Shown: positions 1 through 15,428, counted from the first letter of the stretch. The stretch: DNA of 26,083 nucleotides from CAZNMF01 sp035547155 (GCA_035547155.1 DASZVJ010000226.1:1-26083), one strand, 5' to 3'. A program made the numbers and translations. The notes: generated from the sequence alone by a model not told the origin.

Positions 1-169
1 GGTAGTCAGCATACGTGCGAGGACCGCCAAGCTCGCGCGCCAACGCCGCGAGCGGTTGCGGCTGCGGATCCGCGATCGCGGCGAGCGTCGCGCCCGCGAC
101 ACTGCGCGCAAGATTGGTGGCGTGAATCCGGCCGATGCGGCCGACGCCAAGGACAGCGACACGGAACAT
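1..169 (-). CDS. Gfo/Idh/MocA family oxidoreductase, N-terminal fragment
   Basis: This is the first 56 codons of a gene that runs off the left edge of the window. The protein begins MFRVAVLGVGRIGRIHATNL, a Rossmann-fold NAD(P)-binding start with the G-x-G-R-I-G-x-x-H-A signature of Gfo/Idh/MocA oxidoreductases (inositol 2-dehydrogenase and related sugar dehydrogenases). The acidic residue that usually binds the NAD ribose is visible in AIADPQ after the second strand. The ATG at 169 is preceded by purine-rich GAGATAGGGAGATAGAGAG, which offers Shine-Dalgarno-like AGGGAG/GAGAG. The catalytic EKP motif and C-terminal domain lie outside the window, so the substrate cannot be told. IolG-like inositol dehydrogenase is one option among many. 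Confidence 0.8.
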   Translation of the reverse strand, partial: MFRVAVLGVGRIGRIHATNLARSVAGATLAAIADPQPQPLAALARELGGPRTYADY

Positions 170-170
170 C

Positions 171-257
171 TCTCTATCTCCCTATCTCTCTATCGCACTA
201 TCTGACATCGAACTATCTGACTATCTGCGGATCATCTTGCTATCGGGCTATCGGGTC
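171..257. repeat. Degenerate octamer array, CTATC-type
   Basis: The gap between the oxidoreductase start and the DUF998 stop is a run of roughly eight-base units based on CTATCTGA/CTATCTCT/GCTATCGG, with a few slips. The last units run into the TAG stop of the membrane-protein gene. The same GCTATCGG/GTCATCTG units recur at 6199-6253 in the opposite orientation. There are no spacers, so this is not a CRISPR array. Function unknown. Confidence 0.6.
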
Positions 258-994
258 GTCTGGATGCCGGGCTGACGTCGCAGCATGACGGCCAGCACGA
301 TCACCCAGAGCAGGAATCCGCCGATGTTGATGCGCTCCCAAACGCCGATCCATGGCGTCGGCAGATCCGCCTGGACGGCCGGTGCCTGAAGGCTCGTCAG
401 CGCGCCGAACACGATCAGCACCGCCATCGTCGCGATCGAGTACACGCGAAATCGCGTACCGAAGGCCACGGCGCCGAATCCCATCGCAGCGAACATGAAC
501 AATACCGTCACGGCGGCCCAGACCAGGTGCAACGTGTCGGTGAGCGTCTGTCCACCAGCCGCGAGTACCGCACGCTGATGCATCGGCGGCCAGAAAATCC
601 CGAACGCGCCGTACGCGACGAGTAGATGCCCGGATGCACGAACGGCGAACCGGCCGCGCGATGAGACCACCACGCCGGCGCCGAACGCGATCATGAGCGC
701 GGTGTAGGCGATGCCCAATGGCGTCCACCAGGCCCGCGTCGGCGCATCGATGGCCGAAAGCTCGCTGACGGTCTGCGAAAACGAGCGATATGCGGGCCAG
801 CGCATCGGCACGAGGACGTTCATCACGACGTAGAGGAGCGACGCCGCGATGCCGCATTGGAGCAGGAGCCGGCGCGCGAGCACGGCGACATCGTATCCGA
901 CGCGCCGTGGCGCGCGTATGGCTCTGACGTTCGCGTCCCCGTCGAAGTTGTGAAAAGAGTTTGACGAGGGCGTTTCCGCGGCACCACCGCTCAT
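248..994 (-). CDS. DUF998-like multi-pass membrane protein
   Basis: This 248-residue hydrophobic protein has about six predicted membrane segments: near the LLLQCGIAASLLYVVMNVLV stretch, then TPLGIAYTALMIAFGAGVVV, a segment around LLVAYGAFGIFW, TLHLVWAAVTVLFMFAAMGF, IATMAVLIVFGALTSL and a C-terminal GGFLLWVIVLAVM. The motif FSQTVSELSAIDAPTRAWW after the first helix and the overall layout resemble DUF998 proteins, whose function is not established. I chose the ATG at 994 because the open frame upstream to 1516 is antisense to the EF-hand gene and has no protein-like composition. The Shine-Dalgarno at 994 is weak. It is transcribed divergently from the EF-hand gene with about 60 bp between starts. 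A role in the neighbouring redox operon is possible but not shown. Confidence 0.65.
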   Translation of the reverse strand: MSGGAAETPSSNSFHNFDGDANVRAIRAPRRVGYDVAVLARRLLLQCGIAASLLYVVMNVLVPMRWPAYRSFSQTVSELSAIDAPTRAWWTPLGIAYTALMIAFGAGVVVSSRGRFAVRASGHLLVAYGAFGIFWPPMHQRAVLAAGGQTLTDTLHLVWAAVTVLFMFAAMGFGAVAFGTRFRVYSIATMAVLIVFGALTSLQAPAVQADLPTPWIGVWERINIGGFLLWVIVLAVMLRRQPGIQTTR

Positions 995-1054
995 GCCAGC
1001 TCGTAGAGTGAAGTAGCAAGTGCAAACAACGCCTGCAGCATCGCGAGGTTCCCC

Positions 1055-1867
1055 ATGCGCGCGCGGCATCGTTTCTCTTCGTCTCGACTCGGCCCGATGT
1101 CTCTTCTTGGCGCGGCGTGTGTCGCGCTCGGCGTCGTCGGGTTGGCGCGACAAGCGCCAGCGCCGGACGCCGCACGGTTCGATGGGCGCGGCCCGGCACG
1201 GCTGTCCGGCGTCGCGCTGGTCACGGCGCTGAACCGAGATGGGCAGCCCGGTCTGTCGGCGGCAGAAGTCGCGGGCGCTGCCGACGTGCTGAAAGCGCTG
1301 GATCGCAACGGCGACGGCCGCATCACCGGCGACGAGCTGCCTGCGTTCGGACGCGGCCGCGACGGCCGTCTCGGCCGCGGTCGTGGTGCGTTTGGCCGAA
1401 GCGGCGGGGCGCGGGACGGCGCGGCGGCGGACGACGACCTGACGTCGACGCTGATGGCGTTCGATCAGGACAAGGACGGCAAGCTGACCAAGGCGGAAGT
1501 GCCTGGCCGCTTCCAAGGACTCTTCGAGCGCGTCGACGCGAACAAGGACGGCGTGCTCACCGCCGACGAAGTCCGCTCAGGCGCATCGGCGCAGACGCCC
1601 GTCGGCGATGGCGAAGGACCCGCAGGCCCGCCGCGCGGCGAGCCCAACGGCGACGGAGCGCGAGACGGCCGCGGTGGAGAGGGGCGTCGCGGCGGACCGT
1701 TCGGCCCCGATCCGCTCATCGCTGCGCTCGACGTCGACCACGACGGCGCACTCTCGACCGACGAGATCGCCACAGTCGCATCGGTGCTGCAGCGGTTCGA
1801 TCGCGACGGCAACGGCACGATCGATTTCGACGAGATTCCTGCCGGCGGCGGCTGGGGCCGCCGCTAA
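1055..1867 (+). CDS. Secreted EF-hand calcium-binding protein
   Basis: This 270-residue protein has an N-terminal signal-like segment (hydrophobic SLLGAACVALGVVGLA at about residues 16-31, followed by alanine/proline). It has five well-formed 12-residue EF-hand loops starting at residues 83, 137, 161, 226 and 249 (for example DRNGDGRITGDE and DRDGNGTIDFDE), plus a degenerate loop at 60-71. Each good loop has Asp at positions 1, 3 or 5, Gly at 6 and Glu at 12. Glycine/arginine-rich linkers at about 98-125 and 183-218 separate loop pairs. Family knowledge says such proteins bind Ca2+ in the periplasm or outside the cell. The ATG at 1055 has GAGG six bases upstream; a second in-frame ATG at 1097 would shorten the signal. 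It is first in an operon, with 11 bp to the ApbE gene. The linker contains SGAS (residues 175-178), loosely like an FMN-attachment site. Confidence 0.85.
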   Translation: MRARHRFSSSRLGPMSLLGAACVALGVVGLARQAPAPDAARFDGRGPARLSGVALVTALNRDGQPGLSAAEVAGAADVLKALDRNGDGRITGDELPAFGRGRDGRLGRGRGAFGRSGGARDGAAADDDLTSTLMAFDQDKDGKLTKAEVPGRFQGLFERVDANKDGVLTADEVRSGASAQTPVGDGEGPAGPPRGEPNGDGARDGRGGEGRRGGPFGPDPLIAALDVDHDGALSTDEIATVASVLQRFDRDGNGTIDFDEIPAGGGWGRR

Positions 1868-1878
1868 CGGAGCTCTCC

Positions 1879-3399
1879 ATGCGCATCCGCACCGCCTTCC
1901 TCGTCTTCGTGGCCGCCGCCGTTGTCGCGGCCACGGCGGTCGTCCTGCGGCATCGGCCGGAGACGTATCGCTTCCACTACGACCAGGTCCTGGGCACGTC
2001 GCTCGACCTGACGATCAGAGCCTCATCTGACGCAGCCGCCGGGCAGGCCGAATCGGCCGTGCTCGCGCAATTCGATCACGACGCGAAGATCCTCAGCTCG
2101 TACGATCCCGACAGCGAGGTCAGCCGCTGGTTTCGCACGCAGGACGTCGCGACGCGTGTCTCGCCTGAGCTGTTCACGATCCTGAGCCTGTTCGATCGCT
2201 GGCGCGACCGTACCGGTGGCGCGCTCGACGCGGCCGCCGAGAACATCGCGCGCGTCTGGCGAGTCGCCGAAGCCCGCCAGGAGATGCCGGCGCCTGCGGC
2301 GTTACTGGCCGCGGTCGCCGGCGTGCGGCAATCTCATTGGCGTCTCGACGCGGCCGCAGGCACCGTCACGCACACGAGCACGATTCCGCTCGCACTCAAC
2401 TCGTTCACGAAGAGCTACATCGTCGATCGCGCCGCACGGGCCGCCCTTGCCGTGGACGGCGTCGAGGCCGTCGTGGTCAACGTCGGTGGCGATCTCGTCG
2501 CTCGAGGCGCGTGGACGGAGACCGTCGGCGTCACCGATCCGCGCCACAACGCGGACAATGCGGTGCCACTCACGCAAATCGCCGTGCGCGATCGCGCGGT
2601 CGCGACGAGCGGCAGCTATCGCCGCGGCTTCGACATCGGCGGCCGGCACTACTCGCACATCGTCGATCCGCGCACCGGCGAGCCGGCGTCGCAGATTGCG
2701 AGCGCGACGGTCGTCGCGACGGATGCGGTCGATGCCGGTGCGCTTGCGACGGCGCTCTGCGTGCTCTCGCCAGACGCCGGCGAAACACTCGCGATGCAGA
2801 CGCCCGGCGTGGAGTTCCTGCTCGTGCTGACGGACGGCCGGCAGATCGAATCACCGGGATGGACGGCAATGGAGGTGACGCGCCGGGCGCCGCTGATGCT
2901 GCCGAGCCCGATGCAGACCGTCTACGCCGCGGGGCAGGCGTGGGACACGAGCTTCGAGCTGACGGTCACCGTCGAGCTGGCCCGCACGCTCGGCCGCCGT
3001 CCGTATCTAGCCGTGTGGATCGAGGACAAGGATCGCTTTCCGATCCGCACGCTGGCGTTGTGGTTCGACAAGCCGCGCTATCTGCCGGAGCTTCGCACCT
3101 GGTATCGCGAGGACCGGCTGCGCGCGATGGCCGAGGGCACGCAGATCGTCGACTCGGTCTCGAGCGCCACGCGATCGCCGGGACGCTACACGTTCACGTG
3201 GGATGGGAAAGATGGCCGCGGCACGCTCGTGGCTCCCGGCACGTACGCGGTCAATATCGAAGTCGCGCGTGAACATGGAACCTATCAGCTCATGCGGCAG
3301 GACATGGATTTCTCGAGCGCAGCGCGTCACGTCGATCTGGCACCGAATACGGAAGTTGCGGCGGCGTCGCTGGATTATCACAAGGTGGCAAGCCGATGA
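1879..3399 (+). CDS. ApbE-like FAD:protein FMN transferase fused to DUF2271
   Basis: This 506-residue protein has an N-terminal hydrophobic anchor or signal (about 5-23), an ApbE domain (about 33-335) and a DUF2271 domain (about 350-500). ApbE enzymes split FAD and attach FMN covalently to Thr/Ser of a partner in the periplasm. ApbE landmarks are VLGTSLDLTI (37-46), SSYDPDSEVSRW (73-84), TGGALDAAAENIARVW, VVVNVGGDLVARG, SGSY at 244, and HIVDPRTGEPA at 260-270. Two landmarks differ from classic ApbE: GGIAKG is replaced by NSFTKS at 174-179, and the usual D-A-L-x-T magnesium motif reads DAGALATAL at 285-293. I believe the same variants occur in other DUF2271-linked members. DUF2271 has no assigned activity but often sits beside PepSY proteins. 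GGAG lies six bases before the ATG. The stop overlaps the next gene by ATGA. Confidence 0.85.
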   Translation: MRIRTAFLVFVAAAVVAATAVVLRHRPETYRFHYDQVLGTSLDLTIRASSDAAAGQAESAVLAQFDHDAKILSSYDPDSEVSRWFRTQDVATRVSPELFTILSLFDRWRDRTGGALDAAAENIARVWRVAEARQEMPAPAALLAAVAGVRQSHWRLDAAAGTVTHTSTIPLALNSFTKSYIVDRAARAALAVDGVEAVVVNVGGDLVARGAWTETVGVTDPRHNADNAVPLTQIAVRDRAVATSGSYRRGFDIGGRHYSHIVDPRTGEPASQIASATVVATDAVDAGALATALCVLSPDAGETLAMQTPGVEFLLVLTDGRQIESPGWTAMEVTRRAPLMLPSPMQTVYAAGQAWDTSFELTVTVELARTLGRRPYLAVWIEDKDRFPIRTLALWFDKPRYLPELRTWYREDRLRAMAEGTQIVDSVSSATRSPGRYTFTWDGKDGRGTLVAPGTYAVNIEVAREHGTYQLMRQDMDFSSAARHVDLAPNTEVAAASLDYHKVASR

Positions 3400-4040
3400 T
3401 CGCGCGTCCGTTGACCGCTCCGCCGGTATCCGTCACGGCTGTCGCGCGCCGCACGTGGAAGCGCGACGTCGCCAAGTACGCCCGCTGGCTGCACATCTAC
3501 ATGTCGATGATCAGCTTCGCGGTCGTGTTCTTCTTCGCGGCCACGGGGCTGACGCTGAATCACGCGGAGTGGTTTTCCGGCACGCCGCGCGCGATCGAAG
3601 TGCAGGGACAGATGAACGCGGCGTGGACCAACACCGGATCCGGCACCGTCGACAAGCTGGCCGTCGTCGAGTTTCTACGCCAGACGAATCGCCTCAGCGG
3701 CGCCGTCGCCGACTTTCGCGTCGAGGAAACCGATCTCTCGATTGCGTTCAAAGGCCCGGGCTACGCGGCCGACGTGCTCGTCGACCGCGCAACGGGCCGG
3801 TACGACGTCACGGAAACACGCCTGGGTCTCGTCGCCGTCCTGAACGATCTGCACAAGGGCCGCGATACGGGCGGTATCTGGAAGCTGCTGATCGACGTGT
3901 CGGCGTCGATGCTGGCGCTCATCTCGCTGACCGGTCTCCTGATGCTCTGCTTCATGCACCGGCATCGATCAGCGGGACTCGTGCTGCTCGCTCTCGGCAC
4001 CGCGCTCGTCTACGCCGCGTATCTGGCGTGGGTGCCGTGA
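3396..4040 (+). CDS. PepSY-associated transmembrane protein
   Basis: This 214-residue membrane protein has one N-terminal helix (about 36-57, including FAVVFFFAATGLTLNH), a soluble middle (about 58-160) resembling a PepSY domain, and two C-terminal helices (about 166-187 and 191-212). The pattern W-L-H-I-Y-M-S, then TGLTLNH, is typical of PepSY-TM proteins such as PiuB-like ferric reductases. The intervening loop is predicted to be periplasmic. The ATG overlaps the apbE stop (ATGA), implying translational coupling. With the ApbE-DUF2271 fusion and the EF-hand protein it forms a compact operon. I infer a trans-membrane electron path to a periplasmic or metal acceptor, but I see no FMN-binding DxxTGAT motif here, so the partner is unresolved. 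Confidence 0.8.
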   Translation: MIARPLTAPPVSVTAVARRTWKRDVAKYARWLHIYMSMISFAVVFFFAATGLTLNHAEWFSGTPRAIEVQGQMNAAWTNTGSGTVDKLAVVEFLRQTNRLSGAVADFRVEETDLSIAFKGPGYAADVLVDRATGRYDVTETRLGLVAVLNDLHKGRDTGGIWKLLIDVSASMLALISLTGLLMLCFMHRHRSAGLVLLALGTALVYAAYLAWVP

Positions 4041-4126
4041 CAAGGTCGATAGGCTGCGCATGACGGCGCGTCGGTCGCGAGCGAGCAAAGTGATACCGTG
4101 TACGACCGTTCGATCAGAACATCGAG

Positions 4127-4354
4127 ATGACCAAGAAAGTCACTCGCCGACGAGCCCGCAGATCCGTCAGTGCGACCTTGCCCAAGGACATGGCGGACCG
4201 GCTTCATCTCGAGCCCGGCGATCACGTGCTCGCTGTCGAAACCGACCACGGCATCCTGCTGACTCCTCGCGATCCCGGCACCAATACCGCGTTGAAAATT
4301 GCGGCCCAACCCGCCAAGAAATACAAGAATGCGCTGCGCGCGCTGGCTAAATAG
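4127..4354 (+). CDS. AbrB/MazE/SpoVT-type DNA-binding protein (orphan antitoxin)
   Basis: This 75-residue protein has a basic N-terminus (MTKKVTRRRARR) and a swapped-hairpin AbrB core: SVSATLPKDMADRLHLEPGD, then VLAVETDHGILLTP. A C-terminal tail ending KYKNALRALAK is typical of antitoxins that I recall being paired with Doc/Fic toxins. Such proteins bind their own promoter and neutralise the toxin through the tail. Here no toxin follows: the next 75 bp hold only a 35-codon frame starting at 4356 that does not look like Doc, and then the opposite-strand methyltransferase ends. The ribosome site is poor (GAG directly at the ATG). It may be a stranded antitoxin or a solitary regulator. Confidence 0.75.
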   Translation: MTKKVTRRRARRSVSATLPKDMADRLHLEPGDHVLAVETDHGILLTPRDPGTNTALKIAAQPAKKYKNALRALAK

Positions 4355-4429
4355 ACATGGTCATCCAAAGTCTACCGCCGGCGTGTCTGATGCGCTATCT
4401 GAAGTCGGCGGCGATGAACCGACCGAACA

Positions 4430-5209
4430 TCATCCGTCCCGCAACGGTTTCCGCGCTTTGATAATGAACGTGGTTGGTATCAGGCGAGCCCGATCCACTG
4501 AGTACCAACGCTCGGGATCGGCATGCGCGTCTTTCACTGCGGCCGGATTGAGTGGCGTTTCGACAAGAGCTTCGAGTTGGAGGCCCGCGTGGATGCTCTC
4601 TCTCACGAACGTACTCAGAGTGCGTCGATGAATCACTATCGGCACTCCTTTCCACGACGCGTGTTCGCGAGGGCCTTCGGTGAAATATGACTCCGAAATA
4701 GTGTACTTTTCTCCGGTCCACTCGAGACAGCCGTAAACCGGGTGCTCCCCACTGACAATGAAACACCCTCCTGGTTTGAGGTAGCTCGCGACGAGCCCCA
4801 TCGTCGCCTGGAGATCAGTCGTCCAGCCCAGCCCATAAATTGAGAACACCAGATCGAAGTGCTCAGACGGGATTCCCGGATTCACCTCCATTGCGGACTC
4901 GAAGAGCCGCACCCGTTCGGTAAAAGGACGGAGCGTCTCTTCCGCGAAGGCCACCTGCACCGGAGACAAGTCGAGGCCCCAGACCTCCCTCGCGCCGCGC
5001 TCGGCAAGGTACCGAAGCGAGTGCCCACTGCCGCATCCCAGCTCCAGAGCGCAAAGGTCGGTCTTGCGGTCCAAGAGCCCGAGCGTATCTTCGGTCGGAG
5101 CCAGCGGCCCGTACTCTGGCAGAGCTGTTCCTCCATGGAACTTTGGTGCGACGCAATCCCAGCCGGCGCGATTCGTCGATAGAGCTCGTTCCGTCTCGGT
5201 TTCGCTCAT
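4430..5209 (-). CDS. Class I SAM-dependent methyltransferase
   Basis: This 259-residue enzyme has the class I methyltransferase fold. Motif I is LELGCGSGHSLRYLAERG, followed by VWGLDLSPVQVAFAEE (motif II, acidic residue binding the ribose), the acidic FDLVFSIYGLGW (motif IV region) and SYLKPGGCFIVSGEHPVYG (motif VI). The late part contains GVPIVIHRRTLSTF and ends in TTFIIKARKP. The substrate cannot be predicted; the family includes small-molecule and tRNA/quinone methylases. The start is uncertain. ATG at 5209 gives a natural MSETETERAL N-terminus; a GTG at 5212 lies ten bases after GAGGAA, and a further GTG at 5245 is also in frame. The gene is convergent with the AbrB gene. Confidence 0.8.
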   Translation of the reverse strand: MSETETERALSTNRAGWDCVAPKFHGGTALPEYGPLAPTEDTLGLLDRKTDLCALELGCGSGHSLRYLAERGAREVWGLDLSPVQVAFAEETLRPFTERVRLFESAMEVNPGIPSEHFDLVFSIYGLGWTTDLQATMGLVASYLKPGGCFIVSGEHPVYGCLEWTGEKYTISESYFTEGPREHASWKGVPIVIHRRTLSTFVRESIHAGLQLEALVETPLNPAAVKDAHADPERWYSVDRARLIPTTFIIKARKPLRDG

Positions 5210-5427
5210 CACTTTTGATGCGTTCCTCGTCTGCCAACAATTCACGAAACAGACACTCGAACACGTCCTCGCAGCGATGAGTCAGTCGCATTTCGGTTGA
5301 CCTCGCTGCGCGCGAATCCTAGCACGCACCGCGACACACGGTTACTTGCTCTCGCCACGCAGCGGGCGCACCCGTGACCGAGCACGTCGATGGAGACGCC
5401 GGGCCGGAAGACGCGGTGTACATCTGA

Positions 5428-6111
5428 TCAACTGACTCGACGAATCCGCATCATCTGATTGCCGCCGCGCTGAAACTCGTAGTCGACATCTTCGACCGAC
5501 ACGACGAATCCTTGACTGGCGAGCTCGCCGGCCAGCGGCTCCACCAGCGGCGACAGCACCGAACCGAGCGCAAGCAGCGGAAAGATGCGCACTTCTCTCG
5601 CGATGCGGCACATTTCCAAGATCGCTGCGCGGTGGAATGCCTCACCCAACTGCGCCGTGTATAGGAACAGAAAATGTGAGCTCAACGCGAGGTCGAACGA
5701 CGCGTCGGCGAATGGCAGCGTCGGCAATTCCGCGTTGATGTATCGGCCTTCACGTCTGCCAGCCGCGTAATCGTCCAGAAAGTCATTCATCGCCGCCAGT
5801 CGGACGCGGCCAAGCTCCTCGACGGACGTGATGGTCGTCCAGACGAACTCGCCGGCGTTCTTGCGCGTTTGTTCGAGGATTTCCCCGGACGTCACGGCGA
5901 TTCGCTGCCGGAGCTGCTCGGCGTCGTAGCGGTAGATCGGATCGCACGAGATCACGTGCGTGCCGCGACGCGTCGCCTCGGCATTGAAGCTCGCTGGTCC
6001 GTCTCCGCATCCAAGCATCCTGAGACGCAGAGCATCGTCGGTCAGCGCGAACATGCGCCGGTACTCGTCGAACGACCGGCCCCACGGCACGACGTGCTCG
6101 AGCGTGAACAT
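5428..6111 (-). CDS. Class I SAM-dependent methyltransferase-like protein
   Basis: This 227-residue protein has a Rossmann methyltransferase layout: LRMLGCGDGPASFNAEATRRG (motif I, with a short GCGDGP loop), VISCDPIYRYDAEQLRQRI (motif II with acidic Asp), and PFADASFDLALSSHFLFLYT (the D-x-A-F-D-L-A-L-S-S-H motif), then EMCRIAREVRIFPLLAL near the C-terminus. It resembles uncharacterised SAM-binding proteins encoded in bacterial housekeeping regions; the substrate is unknown. The ATG at 6111 is preferred to the upstream GTG at 6153, because that GTG lies inside the T-run of the rpoC terminator and initiation there would need read-through. It is downstream of rpoC on the same strand. Confidence 0.75.
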   Translation of the reverse strand: MFTLEHVVPWGRSFDEYRRMFALTDDALRLRMLGCGDGPASFNAEATRRGTHVISCDPIYRYDAEQLRQRIAVTSGEILEQTRKNAGEFVWTTITSVEELGRVRLAAMNDFLDDYAAGRREGRYINAELPTLPFADASFDLALSSHFLFLYTAQLGEAFHRAAILEMCRIAREVRIFPLLALGSVLSPLVEPLAGELASQGFVVSVEDVDYEFQRGGNQMMRIRRVS

Positions 6112-6145
6112 CGCTGGATTATCGTGTTTTCGAGTCGCCGCCGCC

Positions 6146-6190
6146 AAAAACACAACGGGCGCGCCCGTTGCCGAGCGCGCCCGTCGTGTT
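6146..6190 (-). terminator. Intrinsic terminator of the rpoBC operon
   Basis: Read on the minus strand, a 16-bp stem (arms 6175-6190 and 6149-6164, one mismatch, 10-nt loop) built from AACACGACGGGCGCGC and its partner is followed by TTTTT. It starts about 70 bp after the rpoC stop, the expected place for the end of the rplKAJL-rpoBC transcript. It also separates rpoC from the downstream methyltransferase. Confidence 0.85.
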
Positions 6191-6198
6191 GAGTGCCG

Positions 6199-6253
6199 AA
6201 TCAGATGATCCGATGACCCGATAGCCAGATGACCCGATGTCCGCTGGCTATCG
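6199..6253 (-). repeat. Degenerate octamer array, GTCATCGG-type
   Basis: On the minus strand the bases just after the rpoC stop form about five 8-nt units: GACATCGG, GTCATCTG, GCTATCGG, GTCATCGG, ATCATCTG. The array lies between the rpoC stop and its terminator. The units match those at 171-257, which lie in the opposite orientation. No coding potential. Function unknown. Confidence 0.6.
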
Positions 6254-6258
6254 CTCCG

Positions 6259-10470
<4,212 letters not shown>

Positions 10471-10498
10471 CTGATCTCCTGCAATTCCTATTACTTGT

Positions 10499-10580
10499 TA
10501 ACTTCGAACTTCGAAGTTCGAACTTCGAACTGTTGCTCGCTCGCGTCAGTTCGAAGTTCTCGGTTCGAAGTTCAAAGTTT
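10499..10580 (-). repeat. Heptamer array between rpoB and rpoC
   Basis: The array begins two bases after the rpoB stop and fills most of the spacer. Its two halves each have seven-base periodicity: CTTCGAA/GTTCGAA units at 10501-10529, and GTTCGAA-GTTCTCG-GTTCGAA-GTTCAAA at 10549-10577. The halves are roughly inverted, so the transcript could fold into a long imperfect hairpin with a short GC-rich loop. It leaves the rpoC Shine-Dalgarno free. Confidence 0.75.
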
Positions 10581-10582
10581 CC

Positions 10583-14896
<4,314 letters not shown>

Positions 14897-14948
14897 TCAA
14901 TGACCCTTCCCTAACGGTGGCGGACGGCACTCCGCCCGTGACAGCCAC

Positions 14949-14989
14949 AAAAACCGACACGGGTGCCGGGCTCGGAAGCCCGGCACCCG
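14949..14989 (-). terminator. Attenuator-like hairpin between rplL and rpoB
   Basis: A perfect 13-bp stem (arms 14977-14989 and 14960-14972, TCCG loop on the minus strand) is followed after seven bases by TTTTT. It sits between the rplL stop and the rpoB start, where E. coli has an attenuator and an RNase III site. Partial termination or processing here would explain lower rpoBC than ribosomal protein output. The gap between stem and T-run makes it a weak terminator. Confidence 0.6.
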
Positions 14990-14997
14990 GCATCGCC

Positions 14998-15009
14998 GAA
15001 CTTCGAACT
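14998..15009 (-). repeat. Short heptamer-family remnant after rplL
   Basis: GAACTTCGAACT, about one and a half units of the TTCGAA heptamer family, begins one base after the rplL stop. It is the smallest member of the set. Confidence 0.45.
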
Positions 15010-15010
15010 C

Positions 15011-15400
15011 TTACTTGACCTCGACCTTCGCGCCCGCCTCTTCGAACTTCTTCTTGATGGCGGCCGCCTCGTCCTTGCTGACGCCTTCCTTGATCGGCTT
15101 CGGCGCGGACTCGACGAGATCCTTCGCTTCCTTCAGGCCGAGGCTGGTGACCTCGCGAACGGCCTTGATCGTGTTGATCTTGTTGCCGCCGGCGTCGGTC
15201 AGCACGACCGTGAACTCGGTCTTCTCCTCGGCTGGCGCCGCGGCCGCTCCGCCGCCGCCCGCCGCCGGCGCCGCCACGGCGACCGCCGCTGCGGCCGACA
15301 CGCCGAGCTCGGACTCGAGCGCCTTCACGAGCTGCGAGAGCTCCAACACCGAGATGCCCTTGATGTACTCCACCACCTGCTGCTGCGTCACGTCGGCCAT
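15011..15400 (-). CDS. rplL: 50S ribosomal protein L7/L12
   Basis: This 129-residue stalk protein has an N-terminal dimerisation helix region (VEYIKGISVLELSQLVKALE), an alanine/glycine-rich hinge (about 33-55) and the C-terminal factor-binding domain (EFTVVLTDAGGNKINTIKAV, then GLKEAKDLVESAPKPIKEG). It recruits EF-Tu, EF-G and IF2 to the ribosome. GGAG about ten bases before the ATG is a strong ribosome site (GAGGAGAAAAGAGCA). It follows rplJ by 58 bp, the conserved L10-L12 pair, and precedes rpoB behind the attenuator-like hairpin. Confidence 0.98.
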   Translation of the reverse strand: MADVTQQQVVEYIKGISVLELSQLVKALESELGVSAAAAVAVAAPAAGGGGAAAAPAEEKTEFTVVLTDAGGNKINTIKAVREVTSLGLKEAKDLVESAPKPIKEGVSKDEAAAIKKKFEEAGAKVEVK

Positions 15401-15428
15401 TGCTCTTTTCTCCTCAAAACACGAGTCA

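Noticed and set aside
995..1516. N-terminal extension of the DUF998 protein to 422 residues
   Set aside because: The extension is antisense to the EF-hand gene and Arg/Ala-rich; the hydrophobic protein is complete from 994.
1117..1878. N-terminal extension of the ApbE protein to 760 residues
   Set aside because: It overlaps the EF-hand gene in another frame and is Arg-rich; the ATG at 1879 has a good ribosome site and signal-like start.
4356..4463. A 35-codon frame after the AbrB gene as the missing toxin
   Set aside because: Too short and without Doc, PIN or MazF motifs; it also overlaps the end of the opposing methyltransferase.
6112..6153. GTG start at 6153 for the methyltransferase after rpoC
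   Set aside because: The codon lies within the terminator stem and T-run; the ATG at 6111 is downstream of it.
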